From Pseudomonadota bacterium (GTDB lineage: Bacteria > Pseudomonadota > Gammaproteobacteria > Burkholderiales > Ferrovaceae), in the NCBI GenBank assembly GCA_021811145.1, contig JAJZPN010000006.1, positions 1 to 64,000 on the forward strand: a DNA stretch of 64,000 bases, given 5' to 3'. Below the pieces are notes generated by a model. It had not been told where the DNA came from and searched no databases. It saw nothing but the letters and a program-made list of their open reading frames with translations. Made by a program: the position numbers and the translations under genes. This document shows positions 32,874 through 41,796 of the stretch, piece by piece (positions within the stretch are counted from its first letter, which is position 1; each line of letters starts with the position of its first letter).

Positions 32874-33602
32874 ATGAAAGTTGGTCTTTTCGTTACATGT
32901 CTAATTGACATGATGCGTCCATCGATTGGCTTTTCTGCCATTGAGCTATTACAAAACGCAGGTTGTGACGTATTGGTACCAGATAATCAAACCTGTTGCG
33001 GTCAACCAGGATTTAATTCAGGTGATCGGGAATCTGGGAGAACGCTTGCAAAACGGTTTGTTGAACTCTTTGATGGCTGTGATTATGTGGTAGTACCCAG
33101 TGGATCCTGTACTGGCATGATACGTCTACATTACCAAGATTTGTTCCCTGAAAACACACTACTACAAGAGCGAATCACTGCTCTTGCCCTTCGTACCTTT
33201 GAGTTAACCGACTTTTTAGTTAATATTCTGAAAGTTGAAACAGTAAGCAGTCAGTTTAAAGGAACAGTGACTTACCATGATTCCTGTTCTGGTTTAAGGG
33301 AGCTCAATATCAAACAACAGCCACGTCAACTCCTTGATTCGATTGATCAGTTAACCTTGAAGGAAATGGATCAGTCCGAGTTATGTTGTGGTTTTGGTGG
33401 TACTTTCTCTGTTAAATTAGGTGATATTGCTACCCGTATGGCTGATAATAAATGTCATTATGCACAACAAAGTGGTGCTGAGGTCATTGTGGGTGGTGAT
33501 TTAGGTTGCTTGTTGAATATTGAAGGCAGATTAAGACGAATGGGTGACAATACCACACAGGTCAAACATGTGGCAGAAATACTCACGTACAAAGAGAAGT
33601 AA
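32874..33602 (+). CDS. lutA: L-lactate utilisation protein LutA (Cys-rich CCG-domain protein)
   Basis: One of three LutABC proteins that oxidise L-lactate to pyruvate with iron-sulfur clusters. The 242-residue protein holds two CCG domains: CLIDMM...NQTCCGQPGFNSG and HDSCSGLRELN...SELCCGFGGTFSVK. These Cys groups resemble those of heterodisulfide reductase B and glycolate oxidase GlcF. A good AGGAA site precedes the ATG. It is also called YkgE. A lactate permease or LutR regulator is not visible here. Confidence 0.95.
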   Translation: MKVGLFVTCLIDMMRPSIGFSAIELLQNAGCDVLVPDNQTCCGQPGFNSGDRESGRTLAKRFVELFDGCDYVVVPSGSCTGMIRLHYQDLFPENTLLQERITALALRTFELTDFLVNILKVETVSSQFKGTVTYHDSCSGLRELNIKQQPRQLLDSIDQLTLKEMDQSELCCGFGGTFSVKLGDIATRMADNKCHYAQQSGAEVIVGGDLGCLLNIEGRLRRMGDNTTQVKHVAEILTYKEK

Positions 33603-33604
33603 TA

Positions 33605-35020
33605 ATGGAACTCACTTCCTTTACGTTTAAGAAAAACGTTAAAAAGAAATTATCTGACGCTCGGTTACAAAACAACATGCGTCGTTTTGGTGGACGTTTT
33701 GTTGAAGCACGCGCGAAAGTCATGCAAGAGGTAGACAATCTTGAGGACATTCGTGTTGCAGCAGCAGCTATTCGTGATCGATCATTAGCCAATCTAGATA
33801 CGTATTTGACGCTGTTTGAAGAACAAGCCATACAGCGTGGAACCGTTGTTCATTATGCAGAAACAGCCCATGATGTAAATCGTATTGTGCTTGAAATTGC
33901 TCAAGCAAACCAAGTTAAAAAAATCGTTAAATCTAAATCCATGGTTAGCGAAGAATCCGGGTTGAATGACGCGGTTATAGCGGCTGGGATAGAAGCAATA
34001 GAAACCGATTTAGGCGAATATATTTTACAGTTGGCTAAAGAGCCCCCATCGCATATTATCGCTCCTGCTATTCACAAGAGTGTAGAGGAGGTTGCTGAAC
34101 TTTTTTCAGAACATCATCACACCCCTAAAAGCACTGATATACCCGCATTATGTCGTGAAGCAAGGGAACAGTTACGTCCTCATTTCTTAAGTGCTGATAT
34201 GGGGATATCAGGCGGAAATTTTTTAATTGCAGAGACCGGTTCAGTGGCCATCGTGACCAACGAAGGGAATGGTAGGATGGTAACCACTATGCCTCGTATA
34301 CATGTGGCTATTACAGGTATTGAAAAGGTACTAGGTACATTAAATGATTTCTCAACTATATTAAGGTTACTCACGCGTTCTGCCACGGGGCAAAGTATAA
34401 CGAATTACGTTTCGGTTATGACTGGGGTACGTGATGCAAGTAATGCAGATGGCCCTGAACAGTCTCACGTCATTTTAGTAGATAGTGGACGTTCACGATT
34501 GCTTGCTGGTCGATTAAAGCAGGCATTACGCTGTATACGTTGCGGTGCTTGTATGAATCACTGTCCTGTTTACCAGAATATTGGTGGTCATGCTTATGGA
34601 TGGGTTTATCCTGGACCAATAGGAGCAGTGCTTACCCCCTCCTACGTAGGGTTAAAAGAAGCTCTTGATTTACCACAAGCTTCTACATTATGTGGCGCGT
34701 GCCAAGTGGTGTGCCCTGTTAAAATTCCGTTACCTGAATTAATGCGTGTACTTCGTGAGGAATCTTTTTCTCAAGGCTTACGTCCTTGGCATGAAAGGCT
34801 ATCAGTGACTCTCTGGCGCTTTACTGCTAACCATCCTAAGCTATATGGTTTCATGACTCGCCATGTGGTGAAGTTATTAAAAGCACTAGGTGGAAGCAAG
34901 GGGTTAATTCATTGGTTGCCCGGGCTAGATGGGTGGACAGAGGGACGTGATATGCCAGCCCCTTCAGGTAAAACTTTTAGAGATCAATATAAGGCTCAAC
35001 AAGATGAGCGCAAGAGATAA
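33605..35020 (+). CDS. lutB: L-lactate utilisation iron-sulfur protein LutB
   Basis: The 471-residue LutB/YkgF carries an N-terminal LUD domain (about 60-290, MVSEESGLNDA, GISGGNFLIAETGS) and two 4Fe-4S sites: CIRCGACMNHCP and CGACQVVCP (about 303-362). It likely passes electrons from lactate to quinone with LutA and LutC. It begins three bases after lutA, and its last 17 bases overlap lutC, a typical tightly coupled operon. Confidence 0.95.
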   Translation: MELTSFTFKKNVKKKLSDARLQNNMRRFGGRFVEARAKVMQEVDNLEDIRVAAAAIRDRSLANLDTYLTLFEEQAIQRGTVVHYAETAHDVNRIVLEIAQANQVKKIVKSKSMVSEESGLNDAVIAAGIEAIETDLGEYILQLAKEPPSHIIAPAIHKSVEEVAELFSEHHHTPKSTDIPALCREAREQLRPHFLSADMGISGGNFLIAETGSVAIVTNEGNGRMVTTMPRIHVAITGIEKVLGTLNDFSTILRLLTRSATGQSITNYVSVMTGVRDASNADGPEQSHVILVDSGRSRLLAGRLKQALRCIRCGACMNHCPVYQNIGGHAYGWVYPGPIGAVLTPSYVGLKEALDLPQASTLCGACQVVCPVKIPLPELMRVLREESFSQGLRPWHERLSVTLWRFTANHPKLYGFMTRHVVKLLKALGGSKGLIHWLPGLDGWTEGRDMPAPSGKTFRDQYKAQQDERKR

Positions 35021-35651
35021 TATATTTGCCCGTATTCGTCGTGGTTTAGGTTTGCCTACCATTCCTTTAGCTGAAGAACGTGAAAGAGCATTATCTGTCA
35101 TTAACGATAAACCGCGCGGACCACGTCCTAGTCAAGTATGGCAAGATCCTATTTCGCGATTTATTGAACGCTGTCAACAATTGTCTACTACTACAGAAGT
35201 CGTATCTGACATAAGTGCTATTCCTCAAGCTGTATCTAACTATCTCAATCAATATAACTTGCCACGACAGATGGTTATCTGGCCAGATTTCAGTCAATAT
35301 AATTGGCAAGAAGTAGGTATCACTGTTCGTGTTGGTAGTGCTAAGGGAGATGATCTTGTGGGAGTGACAGGTGCCTTTTGTGCTATTGCAGAAACAGCAA
35401 CCTTAATGTTACCTTCCGGCGTAAATACGCCTTCCACTGTTAGTTTACTTCCTGAAACTCATATTGCACTATTAGATAAAAAGAGAATCGTCAACTACAT
35501 GGAAGATGCCTGGGCACTTTATATGGCAGAAAAAGGGACATTACCCAGAGCCGTGAATTTTGTATCAGGACCTTCTCGTACCGCTGATATTGAACAAACT
35601 ATTATTATCGGTGCTCATGGACCGTATCGTGTTCATATTATTCTTTACTAA
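35004..35651 (+). CDS. lutC: L-lactate utilisation protein LutC
   Basis: A 215-residue LUD-domain protein (YkgG). From ATG 35004, inside lutB, it starts MSARDNIFARIRRGLG. The central GVTGAFCAIAETATLMLPSG and C-terminal DIEQTIIIGAHGPYRVHIIL are typical. A longer open frame starting at 34929 duplicates lutB sequence and is not used. It ends seven bases from the convergent relaxase gene. Confidence 0.95.
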   Translation: MSARDNIFARIRRGLGLPTIPLAEERERALSVINDKPRGPRPSQVWQDPISRFIERCQQLSTTTEVVSDISAIPQAVSNYLNQYNLPRQMVIWPDFSQYNWQEVGITVRVGSAKGDDLVGVTGAFCAIAETATLMLPSGVNTPSTVSLLPETHIALLDKKRIVNYMEDAWALYMAEKGTLPRAVNFVSGPSRTADIEQTIIIGAHGPYRVHIILY

Positions 35652-35658
35652 GTAACTG

Positions 35659-36969
35659 TCAGCGTTCTATTTCAATATCATGTTTCGGTGATCGCTGGAG
35701 TAGCTCATTAATCTGTTGTTCTGCTGTATTCAACGAGCTAATAAACGCATTCAGTATCTTTGGCTGCATTTCATGGTTTCGCCAAATATCCTCTAACAAT
35801 GTTTTAGCAGTTACATTATTGTTAGAGGTCTCATTAATTAAAAAATGAAGCCAAGATATTTTTTTATTGACTTGTTTGTTAACGAGTAAAGGAGATGAAT
35901 GCATAGTTAATAGTTGTTTTTTTAGTTGTTGATGCTCTCGAGTTGATACTAGTTTTAAATCACTCAATCGTTCAATAATGGCGTAGTGTGTCTTATGATG
36001 TAGAGGATTGGTTGTCCTACTATTAAAGGATAAGTGTGACTTATTAGAATAATAGTAGCGTTGGGTTAGCTGAGCTAGGGAAAGTGCATCATGCGGAGGA
36101 TTTTGATGAAAGAGTGCTCTTGTTCCATGTTCTTCAAAACATGAATAATAGTGTTGGTAATTCAGTTTACTTAAGGTATTGATTGTATTGATAGGAGAAT
36201 AGGGCCCCCATTTGTTAAGCAGATATTGTGAGCTTAATTTTTTATCAATAAGAGAAGGTTTAATATGAATGACATGTCCATTTAATGAAGTTGACCAGCT
36301 AAAGGATTGGTGTTGTGGTATCAATTGAATGTGACAGTAATTCAATATTGTTTGAAACTGATACCAGTTACTGTAAGGCATATCGACGTAGCCTACCAAT
36401 TGATCTTTTAAATAACGACGAAGCCATTGATAAAAGGTAAATGGTTTTGTATGGATAAATTCATAATTACGATCGTTTTTGGAGAAAATTCTAACGTCAG
36501 AATTATCTTGATGATGAGTTTTTACATCGCGTTTGAGTGATCGCAGTAATTGTTGTTGGTGATGGTCTGAAAACAATAAAATATGAACATGAGGATGAGG
36601 GGTGTTGGTATGGGTGAACCACAGAGCTTGACTATAAAACGATTGATGATGATTTAAAAAACGAGTGAGTTCCTTGTTGATTGATAGATAATCAGTTGAG
36701 GAAGACTGCCAACTGCTTACGCCATGAACCATGAGCGTATGTGGATTCGCGGTAAGTAAAAATGCTCCTTTGAGTAAGTAGGTCATACTGAATATATCGT
36801 TTTTATTATTAAGTGTGGCTTTAAAGCCCCTTTGTCCCATTAATCCCTGACTTAAACACCAATCTTCCTCTTTGAAGTAGTCACGAGTTAAGTACAGTAA
36901 TAGAGGTCTAAATGAAGTCATTTGACTGGTTGGTTTAATCGACAATAGTTTGAAACTTATCTTTGGCAT
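35659..36969 (-). CDS. MOBP-type relaxase (TraI/MobA-like), orphan
   Basis: A 436-residue protein with the parts of a P-family conjugative relaxase. LLYLTRDYF puts a catalytic Tyr at residue 26, matching the VKYIT Tyr of RP4 TraI; TNTPHPHVHILLF (120-132) is the HUH metal triad; and residues about 200-265 (SNWYQFQTILNYCHIQL, IKPSLIDKKLSSQYLL, KWGPYSP) match the conserved middle segment of such relaxases. It would nick an origin of transfer and stay bound to the DNA. No T4SS, coupling protein or integrase occurs nearby. It overlaps the 102-residue gene by 13 bases. The C-terminus (about 300-436) has no recognised domain. The family call is from motif reading only. Confidence 0.7.
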   Translation of the reverse strand: MPKISFKLLSIKPTSQMTSFRPLLLYLTRDYFKEEDWCLSQGLMGQRGFKATLNNKNDIFSMTYLLKGAFLLTANPHTLMVHGVSSWQSSSTDYLSINKELTRFLNHHQSFYSQALWFTHTNTPHPHVHILLFSDHHQQQLLRSLKRDVKTHHQDNSDVRIFSKNDRNYEFIHTKPFTFYQWLRRYLKDQLVGYVDMPYSNWYQFQTILNYCHIQLIPQHQSFSWSTSLNGHVIHIKPSLIDKKLSSQYLLNKWGPYSPINTINTLSKLNYQHYYSCFEEHGTRALFHQNPPHDALSLAQLTQRYYYSNKSHLSFNSRTTNPLHHKTHYAIIERLSDLKLVSTREHQQLKKQLLTMHSSPLLVNKQVNKKISWLHFLINETSNNNVTAKTLLEDIWRNHEMQPKILNAFISSLNTAEQQINELLQRSPKHDIEIER

Positions 36970-37265
36970 TGATAAAAAAGATGTATTTCATCTAAGAGCT
37001 GACTAAGCTTGTTATAGATACGATTCAGCGTCAATTCATCATGTTGAGATAGGTGAGAAGTGTTTTCAACAATAAACGATACCATTAGTTTGAGTTCATG
37101 TAGTTCAACTAAAAACACTTCAATGCTTATATTATTAAGATCGTAATCTAATAAGCGAGCCTTGACCCATAGAGCTTCGGGTAGACCACTTCGCTTAATC
37201 GCAAGACGAACAGAGGATACTTCTTTGGAGTTGAGCGGAGCATGGCTAAAGGTAATGGGATCCAT
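36957..37265 (-). CDS. Small protein upstream of relaxase, possible MobC-like accessory
   Basis: A 102-residue acidic-to-neutral helical protein with no signal peptide. It overlaps the relaxase start by 13 bases, the usual arrangement for relaxosome accessory proteins. VRLAIKRSGLPEALWVKARLL could be a DNA-binding helix pair, and LTLNRIYNKLSQLLDEIH loosely recalls the C-terminal helix (RIGNNLNQ) of MobC proteins. This is weak similarity. No Shine-Dalgarno is seen before the ATG; instead an inverted repeat abuts the start codon at 37267-37283. Confidence 0.55.
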   Translation of the reverse strand: MDPITFSHAPLNSKEVSSVRLAIKRSGLPEALWVKARLLDYDLNNISIEVFLVELHELKLMVSFIVENTSHLSQHDELTLNRIYNKLSQLLDEIHLFYQCQR

Positions 37266-37266
37266 G

Positions 37267-37283
37267 CTGATAATCTGTATCAG
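37267..37283. promoter_or_regulatory. Inverted repeat at the start of the relaxase cassette
   Basis: CTGATA (37267-37272) and TATCAG (37278-37283) face each other across ATCTG, immediately upstream of the ATG at 37265. Outer TCCA/TGGA bases extend the symmetry imperfectly. It could be an operator, the binding site of the small protein, or part of an oriT. Confidence 0.5.
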
Positions 37284-37305
37284 TGGAAGATTTTTTTATT
37301 TAAAA

Positions 37306-38646
37306 TTAATTCTTTTTAAAAAATAGAATACTGACTTCAAACCCACTATGGTTGGCAAGTTGTTGCATATTGATTGAGGCGTGATGAAGTTCAATAATGC
37401 GTTGAACAATGGATAACCCCAGCCCACTACCTTGTGCAGTGGTTCCGTTTAATCGATAGAAGCGATTGAAAATGTTAATTTGCTCGTCTGGATCAATACC
37501 CTTACCTTGATCAATAACAGCAAGACGAATTCCTTCAGGCGTATCTGTTAATTCAATATTGATATGTGAATGTTCAGGAGCATAGCGTAGCGCATTATCT
37601 AGTAGATTACGCAACACAATTTCAAGTTGCCATCGATTACCAATTACGCTTAAATCAGTTTGACAGTGGCATTGTATATTAATGTGCCGTTGATTTGCGT
37701 AACCCGTGAGATCAGATTTAACTTTATGAATAACCTGGTTTAATTCAACCTCAGTCATTTCATTTTGTGCATTTTCAGGATCAACGCGAGCTAGGATGAG
37801 TAATTGCTCGATTAAGTGAGTGGAGCGTTCAGTGCCTTGAATTACCTGTTGTAAGGCATGTAAACGGTCATCATCATTGTCCGCTCTCATGGCAACTTGT
37901 GCTTGTGTTTTTATAGCAGCCAAGGGGGTTCTAAGTTCATGGGCTGCATTTCCTGTAAATTGTTTTTCACTATCAAGAGAGCGTTTTAGTCGATTAAGTA
38001 AATCATTAATGGAGGCGGCAAGGGGAGTGACTTCATCGGGAACTGATGCTAAATCAATCGCATCCATACGTGAGGCATTTCGTTCTACAATCGCTTGTCG
38101 TATTCGCTGTAAAGGAGTCAGCCCCATTCTGACTGTAAACCAGATGAGAATACCTAAAATAGGAAAAAAAGCCAGCGTGGGTAACAGTATTTGGAAGCTA
38201 ATATGTTGTGCTAATTTGGCGCGTGTAGCAACTGGTTCAGCAATAAAAATATGATAAGTGTGATGGCTATCCCACTCATTCAATAATCGCCATTTTTTAT
38301 TTAAATAGTGTATTTCTTGGAAGCCAGGTTGATCATTTTGAATTAATGGTATTTCTGGAGCATGCATTGAGCGCATGACAATTCCATCATTATCCCAAAC
38401 TTGATACATCATGGTTTGGGCATAAGGTTGACTCTCAGGTGGACTAAATCCACCATGCTCAATAATCTCTTCTTTTTCTCTACGCGCCATACCAAGTAAA
38501 ATATGAGCAGCTTGCGTAATCTCTGCATCAAATACAGCATCAATTTCATCACGCGTTTCGTAACGTGTTAATAATGCGGTCATCAACCAGGCACTAGATA
38601 ACAATGCAACCAATAAAACAATTAAACGTCGTCGTATGGAGGTCAT
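37306..38646 (-). CDS. Sensor histidine kinase, QseC-like
   Basis: A 446-residue inner-membrane kinase: helix 1 (about 8-27), a periplasmic sensor domain (28-145), helix 2 (about 150-172), HAMP (173-225), dimerisation domain with His236 in GNAAHELRTPLAAIK, and the ATPase boxes LLDNALRYAPEHS (N), DQGKGIDPDE (G1) and GSGLGLSIV (G2). The order matches QseC/PmrB-type kinases. It overlaps the response regulator by four bases. The signal cannot be read from the sequence. The relaxase cassette follows 40 bases downstream. Confidence 0.92.
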   Translation of the reverse strand: MTSIRRRLIVLLVALLSSAWLMTALLTRYETRDEIDAVFDAEITQAAHILLGMARREKEEIIEHGGFSPPESQPYAQTMMYQVWDNDGIVMRSMHAPEIPLIQNDQPGFQEIHYLNKKWRLLNEWDSHHTYHIFIAEPVATRAKLAQHISFQILLPTLAFFPILGILIWFTVRMGLTPLQRIRQAIVERNASRMDAIDLASVPDEVTPLAASINDLLNRLKRSLDSEKQFTGNAAHELRTPLAAIKTQAQVAMRADNDDDRLHALQQVIQGTERSTHLIEQLLILARVDPENAQNEMTEVELNQVIHKVKSDLTGYANQRHINIQCHCQTDLSVIGNRWQLEIVLRNLLDNALRYAPEHSHINIELTDTPEGIRLAVIDQGKGIDPDEQINIFNRFYRLNGTTAQGSGLGLSIVQRIIELHHASINMQQLANHSGFEVSILFFKKN

Positions 38647-39302
38647 AGTTTGTCGATTACATAACCAATACCGCGAATAGTGCGTATTAACTCATTACCT
38701 AGTTTTTTACGTAAATGATGGATATGAACCTCAACTGAATTGCTTTCGATTTCATCGTCCCAACCATATAACTTTTCTTCTAACTGTTCCCTTGAGAATA
38801 CCCGTCCTTGATTGAGTAATAATTGCTCAAGAATACTGAATTCTTTAACAGATACGCCAATAACTTGATTATTCAACACAACGGTATGGGCCGCAGGATC
38901 AAGAATCAATTCTCCGCGGATAATGACAGCAGAGCTTTGTCCGCTACTACGTCTCACAAGCGCCCGAATTCGGGCTAATAATTCATCTAAATCAAAGGGC
39001 TTGATCAGATAATCATCAGCACCACTATCTAAGCCTTTGATTTTATCCGATAGTGTATCTCGCGCTGTTAAAATTAAAACTGGAATTGCGTTTTTTTGAC
39101 TACGACAATCAGCAAGAACATCTAAACCTGACTTCTTTGGTAAATTGAGATCTAAAATCATGGCGCTATAGTCACCGGTTTTGAGAGCATGAGTAGCAGC
39201 CATTCCATCTTGTACCCAGTCGGTTACGTATCCTGCTTGTTTTAAACCGGCACGAATCCCATCGCCTAGAATTGAATCATCTTCTACCAATAAAATTTTC
39301 AT
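38643..39302 (-). CDS. Response regulator, OmpR/PhoB family, QseB-like
   Basis: A 219-residue regulator. The receiver has acidic Glu7-Asp8-Asp9, phospho-acceptor Asp51 in MILDLNLPKKSG, Thr/Ser near 79 and Lys near 101 (LIKPFD). The C-terminal winged helix shows SVKEFSILEQLLLNQGRVFSREQLEEKLYG and VEVHIHHLRKKLG. Its partner is the overlapping kinase gene. Upstream at 39336-39376 a long-spaced inverted repeat GGCTGTTA/TAACAGCC may be an autoregulatory site (inference). Confidence 0.94.
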   Translation of the reverse strand: MKILLVEDDSILGDGIRAGLKQAGYVTDWVQDGMAATHALKTGDYSAMILDLNLPKKSGLDVLADCRSQKNAIPVLILTARDTLSDKIKGLDSGADDYLIKPFDLDELLARIRALVRRSSGQSSAVIIRGELILDPAAHTVVLNNQVIGVSVKEFSILEQLLLNQGRVFSREQLEEKLYGWDDEIESNSVEVHIHHLRKKLGNELIRTIRGIGYVIDKL

Positions 39303-39335
39303 GATTAGTTCATATTTATTTTAGTATTCAAATTA

Positions 39336-39376
39336 GGCTGTTACTTTTTTAAATTAATTGAATAAAATTAACAGCC
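39336..39376. promoter_or_regulatory. Inverted repeat upstream of the response regulator
   Basis: GGCTGTTA (39336-39343) and TAACAGCC (39369-39376) are exact complements separated by 25 AT-rich bases, 34 bases upstream of the regulator ATG. It could be the promoter/operator of the two-component genes or a hairpin at the end of the b561 transcript. Confidence 0.45.
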
Positions 39377-39394
39377 CGAACCCTATAAGTATCA

Positions 39395-40018
39395 TTACTC
39401 TTTATCATGTTTTTTTATCACACGATATAAATAACCACTGACCATAGCTTGAGCTAATGGCGTTTTATCTTTTACTTCATGCCATATTAAAGCTGCAATA
39501 TGAACCAGAATAAATGCCCAAAAGAAGTTATAAATGAGTTCATGTGGTTCATGAAATAAATCTTTTAACGACTTATTACCACCTAATAATCCGTCTAAGG
39601 GCCCCATATTAAGTTTAATTGCAGCAAGACTTAAGCCTGTTAAGACCATTACAATTAATAGTAAATAGAATAACAGATAAGCAGCACTGGCCATTGTAGA
39701 ATGTCCCCAACGTTCTGGATCTAGCCATTTTCTGGTTTTAATAAAATTGATCCAAACTTGAGGATGCCATAGATCACTGAATTTAGCACTATTAGGCCCT
39801 ATCACTCCCCAAATAAGCCTGGATAGTAGCCCGATTGCAATCCCATATCCTATCCACACATGAATATGCCACAGCGTATCTCGTTGAATTCCCTTTTCAA
39901 TATAATCAGCAATCAACGCAGTAAAAATTTGAATGGTAATGAGTACACCATTCCATACATGAATCATACGTAATAGGGGATCAAATACTTTTTTCCGTTC
40001 ATAGCTAAGTTGTTCCAT
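39395..40018 (-). CDS. Cytochrome b561 family membrane protein
   Basis: A 207-residue four-helix di-heme b-type cytochrome. Candidate heme His are in LRMIHVWNG (helix 1), LWHIHVWIG (helix 2), FHEPHELIYN and LVHIAALIWHEV (helices 3-4). Such proteins shuttle electrons between quinols and periplasmic partners (hydrogenase, superoxide or YceI-type). It precedes the two-component genes on the same strand, as in many proteobacteria where a QseBC system lies by a b561. The ATG is preceded by AGAACC-type sequence, a weak ribosome site. Confidence 0.9.
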   Translation of the reverse strand: MEQLSYERKKVFDPLLRMIHVWNGVLITIQIFTALIADYIEKGIQRDTLWHIHVWIGYGIAIGLLSRLIWGVIGPNSAKFSDLWHPQVWINFIKTRKWLDPERWGHSTMASAAYLLFYLLLIVMVLTGLSLAAIKLNMGPLDGLLGGNKSLKDLFHEPHELIYNFFWAFILVHIAALIWHEVKDKTPLAQAMVSGYLYRVIKKHDKE

Positions 40019-40111
40019 GATAGGTTCTCCGGTTAGTTATCATGAATTGTAGTCCCTGATTCTTAATATGATCTTAAATTTTATTATTATCAATTTTTTG
40101 ATTGACATCCT

Positions 40112-40166
40112 CGCCGCCCTAAAGGACGGTGATTCCTACGGCGCTCAGGCAGCTATGCTGCCTGAG
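40112..40166 (-). ncRNA. Possible omega/reRNA structural region at the tnpB 3' end
   Basis: Two stable hairpins follow the tnpB 3' end: a 10-bp perfect stem with 3-nt loop at 40144-40166 and the terminal hairpin at 40112-40131. In related elements this region makes the guide RNA for TnpB. The region is intact although tnpB is broken. Transcription is not shown. Confidence 0.4.
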
Positions 40167-41364
40167 TCGCTTCGGTGGGTTCTTGGCCCGACGCCCCAAC
40201 CGCAGGCGAAGTATCTGCACAAGCTAACCGGGCGTGTCCCGCCCTTAAAACATTAATCGCGCCGACCAGATCGGCGTTTTCCTCGAAACCACAGTCCGCA
40301 CACTCGAACCTTGCTTGGCTTAGCCTGTTCTCTTTGGCGACATGGCCGCAGCACGGACACGTCCGGCTGGTATTTCTGGGCGGTACGGTAACGAGTTGTC
40401 CGCCATTCCAAGCCAGTTTGTAGCCTAACTGGCGGCGGAACTCGAACCAGCCTTGATCAAGGATGGCTTTATTCAGTCTGGATTTGGCCTTGACGTTTTT
40501 GCCCGGTGTTTTGGTGTTGCCTGATGCTGACTTAGACATATTCCCAACCTGCAAATCCTCGATGCACACCATCGCGTGGTTTTGACTGATCGTGGTCGTG
40601 GCTTTGTGCAGGTAGTCGCGTCGGGCATTGCCGATACGGGCATGGATTTTCTGGACGTTGGCTTTCGCCTTTTTCCAGTTGTTGCTGAACTTCCGTTTGC
40701 GGCTCATTGAGCGCTGAGCCTTCACCAAGGCTTTCTCTTGGCGCTTGAAGCTGTTCAGCGGAGCGAAATAGGAACCATCGCTTAGCGTGGCAAAACGGGC
40801 AATCCCCATGTCGATGCCGACAATGGCGGTCGATGGATGTACTGGTGCATTGACCTCACGCTCGGTTTGAATCGAGACGAACCACTTGTCTTGTTTGCCA
40901 GACACGATGACGTTTTTCACCACACCCAACACGTCGCGGCTGTTGCGGTAGCGAATCCAGCCCAGTTTCGGCAAGAATATCCGGCTGTTGGCCTGATCAA
41001 GCTTGCAGCCTTGCGGATAGCGAAAGCTATCCGATTGGCCTTTTTTTGAAGCGGGGAAAGCCTGCGCGTTTCTCGAAGAAGTTTTTGTAGGCTCGCTCCA
41101 AGTCCTTTAAGGTTTGTTGCAATGGTTGGGAGTGGGTTTCAGATAGCCATTGCGTTTCACTGCTTTTCCGCCACTCTGTCAACTGTTTGACTGTTTGCAC
41201 AAATCGGCATAAGACAGCTTCTTTTTGCCTTCAGCATAGTGCGCTTGCTGCAACGCCAATGCCTTATTGAATACAAAGCGGCACGAACCCGCGAAACGGC
41301 GCATATTGCGCTGTTGTTCGCCGTCTGGCATCAATTCATATTTGAAGGCTTGAAGTCGTTGCAT
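40153..41364 (-). pseudogene. tnpB: tnpB, RNA-guided nuclease of IS605, frameshifted
   Basis: The N-terminus (41364 to 41179, MQRLQAFKYELMPDGEQQ...) stops early after an 8-bp near-tandem duplication (AACTGTTT/GACTGTTT at 41181-41196). The reading then continues in another frame until an A7 run at 41041-41047, where one extra base restores the original frame; two in-frame stops lie between the lesions. The C-part keeps RuvC Asp (IVGIDMGIARFA), Glu (MVCIEDLQ), the zinc finger CPCCGH...CADCG and final Asp (NADLVGAIN). Full-length TnpB cannot be made. The two lesions sum to nine bases. Confidence 0.88.
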
Positions 41365-41385
41365 GATTTAATCATACTCTGGTCC

Positions 41386-41796
41386 ATGAGCAATGACATC
41401 AGGCACGGTAGGCACTGTGTTTTTAATATGCACGTTCATCTGGTCTTTGTGACTAAATATCGCCGCGGGGTGTTCACAAAAGCCATTTTGGACGACCTTC
41501 AAGAAATCTTCGCCAGCGTGTGTACCGACTTTGAGGCGGAGTTGGTGGAATTCGATGGAGAGGACGATCACGTTCACCTGTTAGTGAACTACCCGCCTAA
41601 AATAGCAATATCGAAACTGGTTAATAGCCTGAAAGGCGTATCTAGTCTTCTTATCCGAAAAAAGAACTATCCCAGCATTAAGAAAAAACTATGGGGCAAT
41701 GCGTTGTGGTCGCCCAGCTATTTCGCTGGAAGTTGTGGCGGTGCGCCGATTGACATTATTCGGCAGTACATCGAACAACAACAAACGCCGCATTAG
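41386..41796 (+). CDS. tnpA: IS200/IS605-family TnpA, Y1 HUH transposase
   Basis: From ATG 41386 the protein has 136 residues, standard for TnpA. It has the HUH pair in GEDDHVHLLVNY and the nucleophile Tyr in IIRQYIEQQ near the C-terminus, both intact. It would cut and paste single-stranded DNA at the hairpin ends. A longer open frame begins at 41239, inside complementary tnpB sequence, and is not used. Its start is 22 bases from the divergent tnpB start. Confidence 0.93.
   Translation: MSNDIRHGRHCVFNMHVHLVFVTKYRRGVFTKAILDDLQEIFASVCTDFEAELVEFDGEDDHVHLLVNYPPKIAISKLVNSLKGVSSLLIRKKNYPSIKKKLWGNALWSPSYFAGSCGGAPIDIIRQYIEQQQTPH

Noticed and set aside
41239-41385. Extended start of tnpA
   Set aside because: It overlaps the antisense tnpB start; TnpA proteins begin at the MSNDIRHGRH position.
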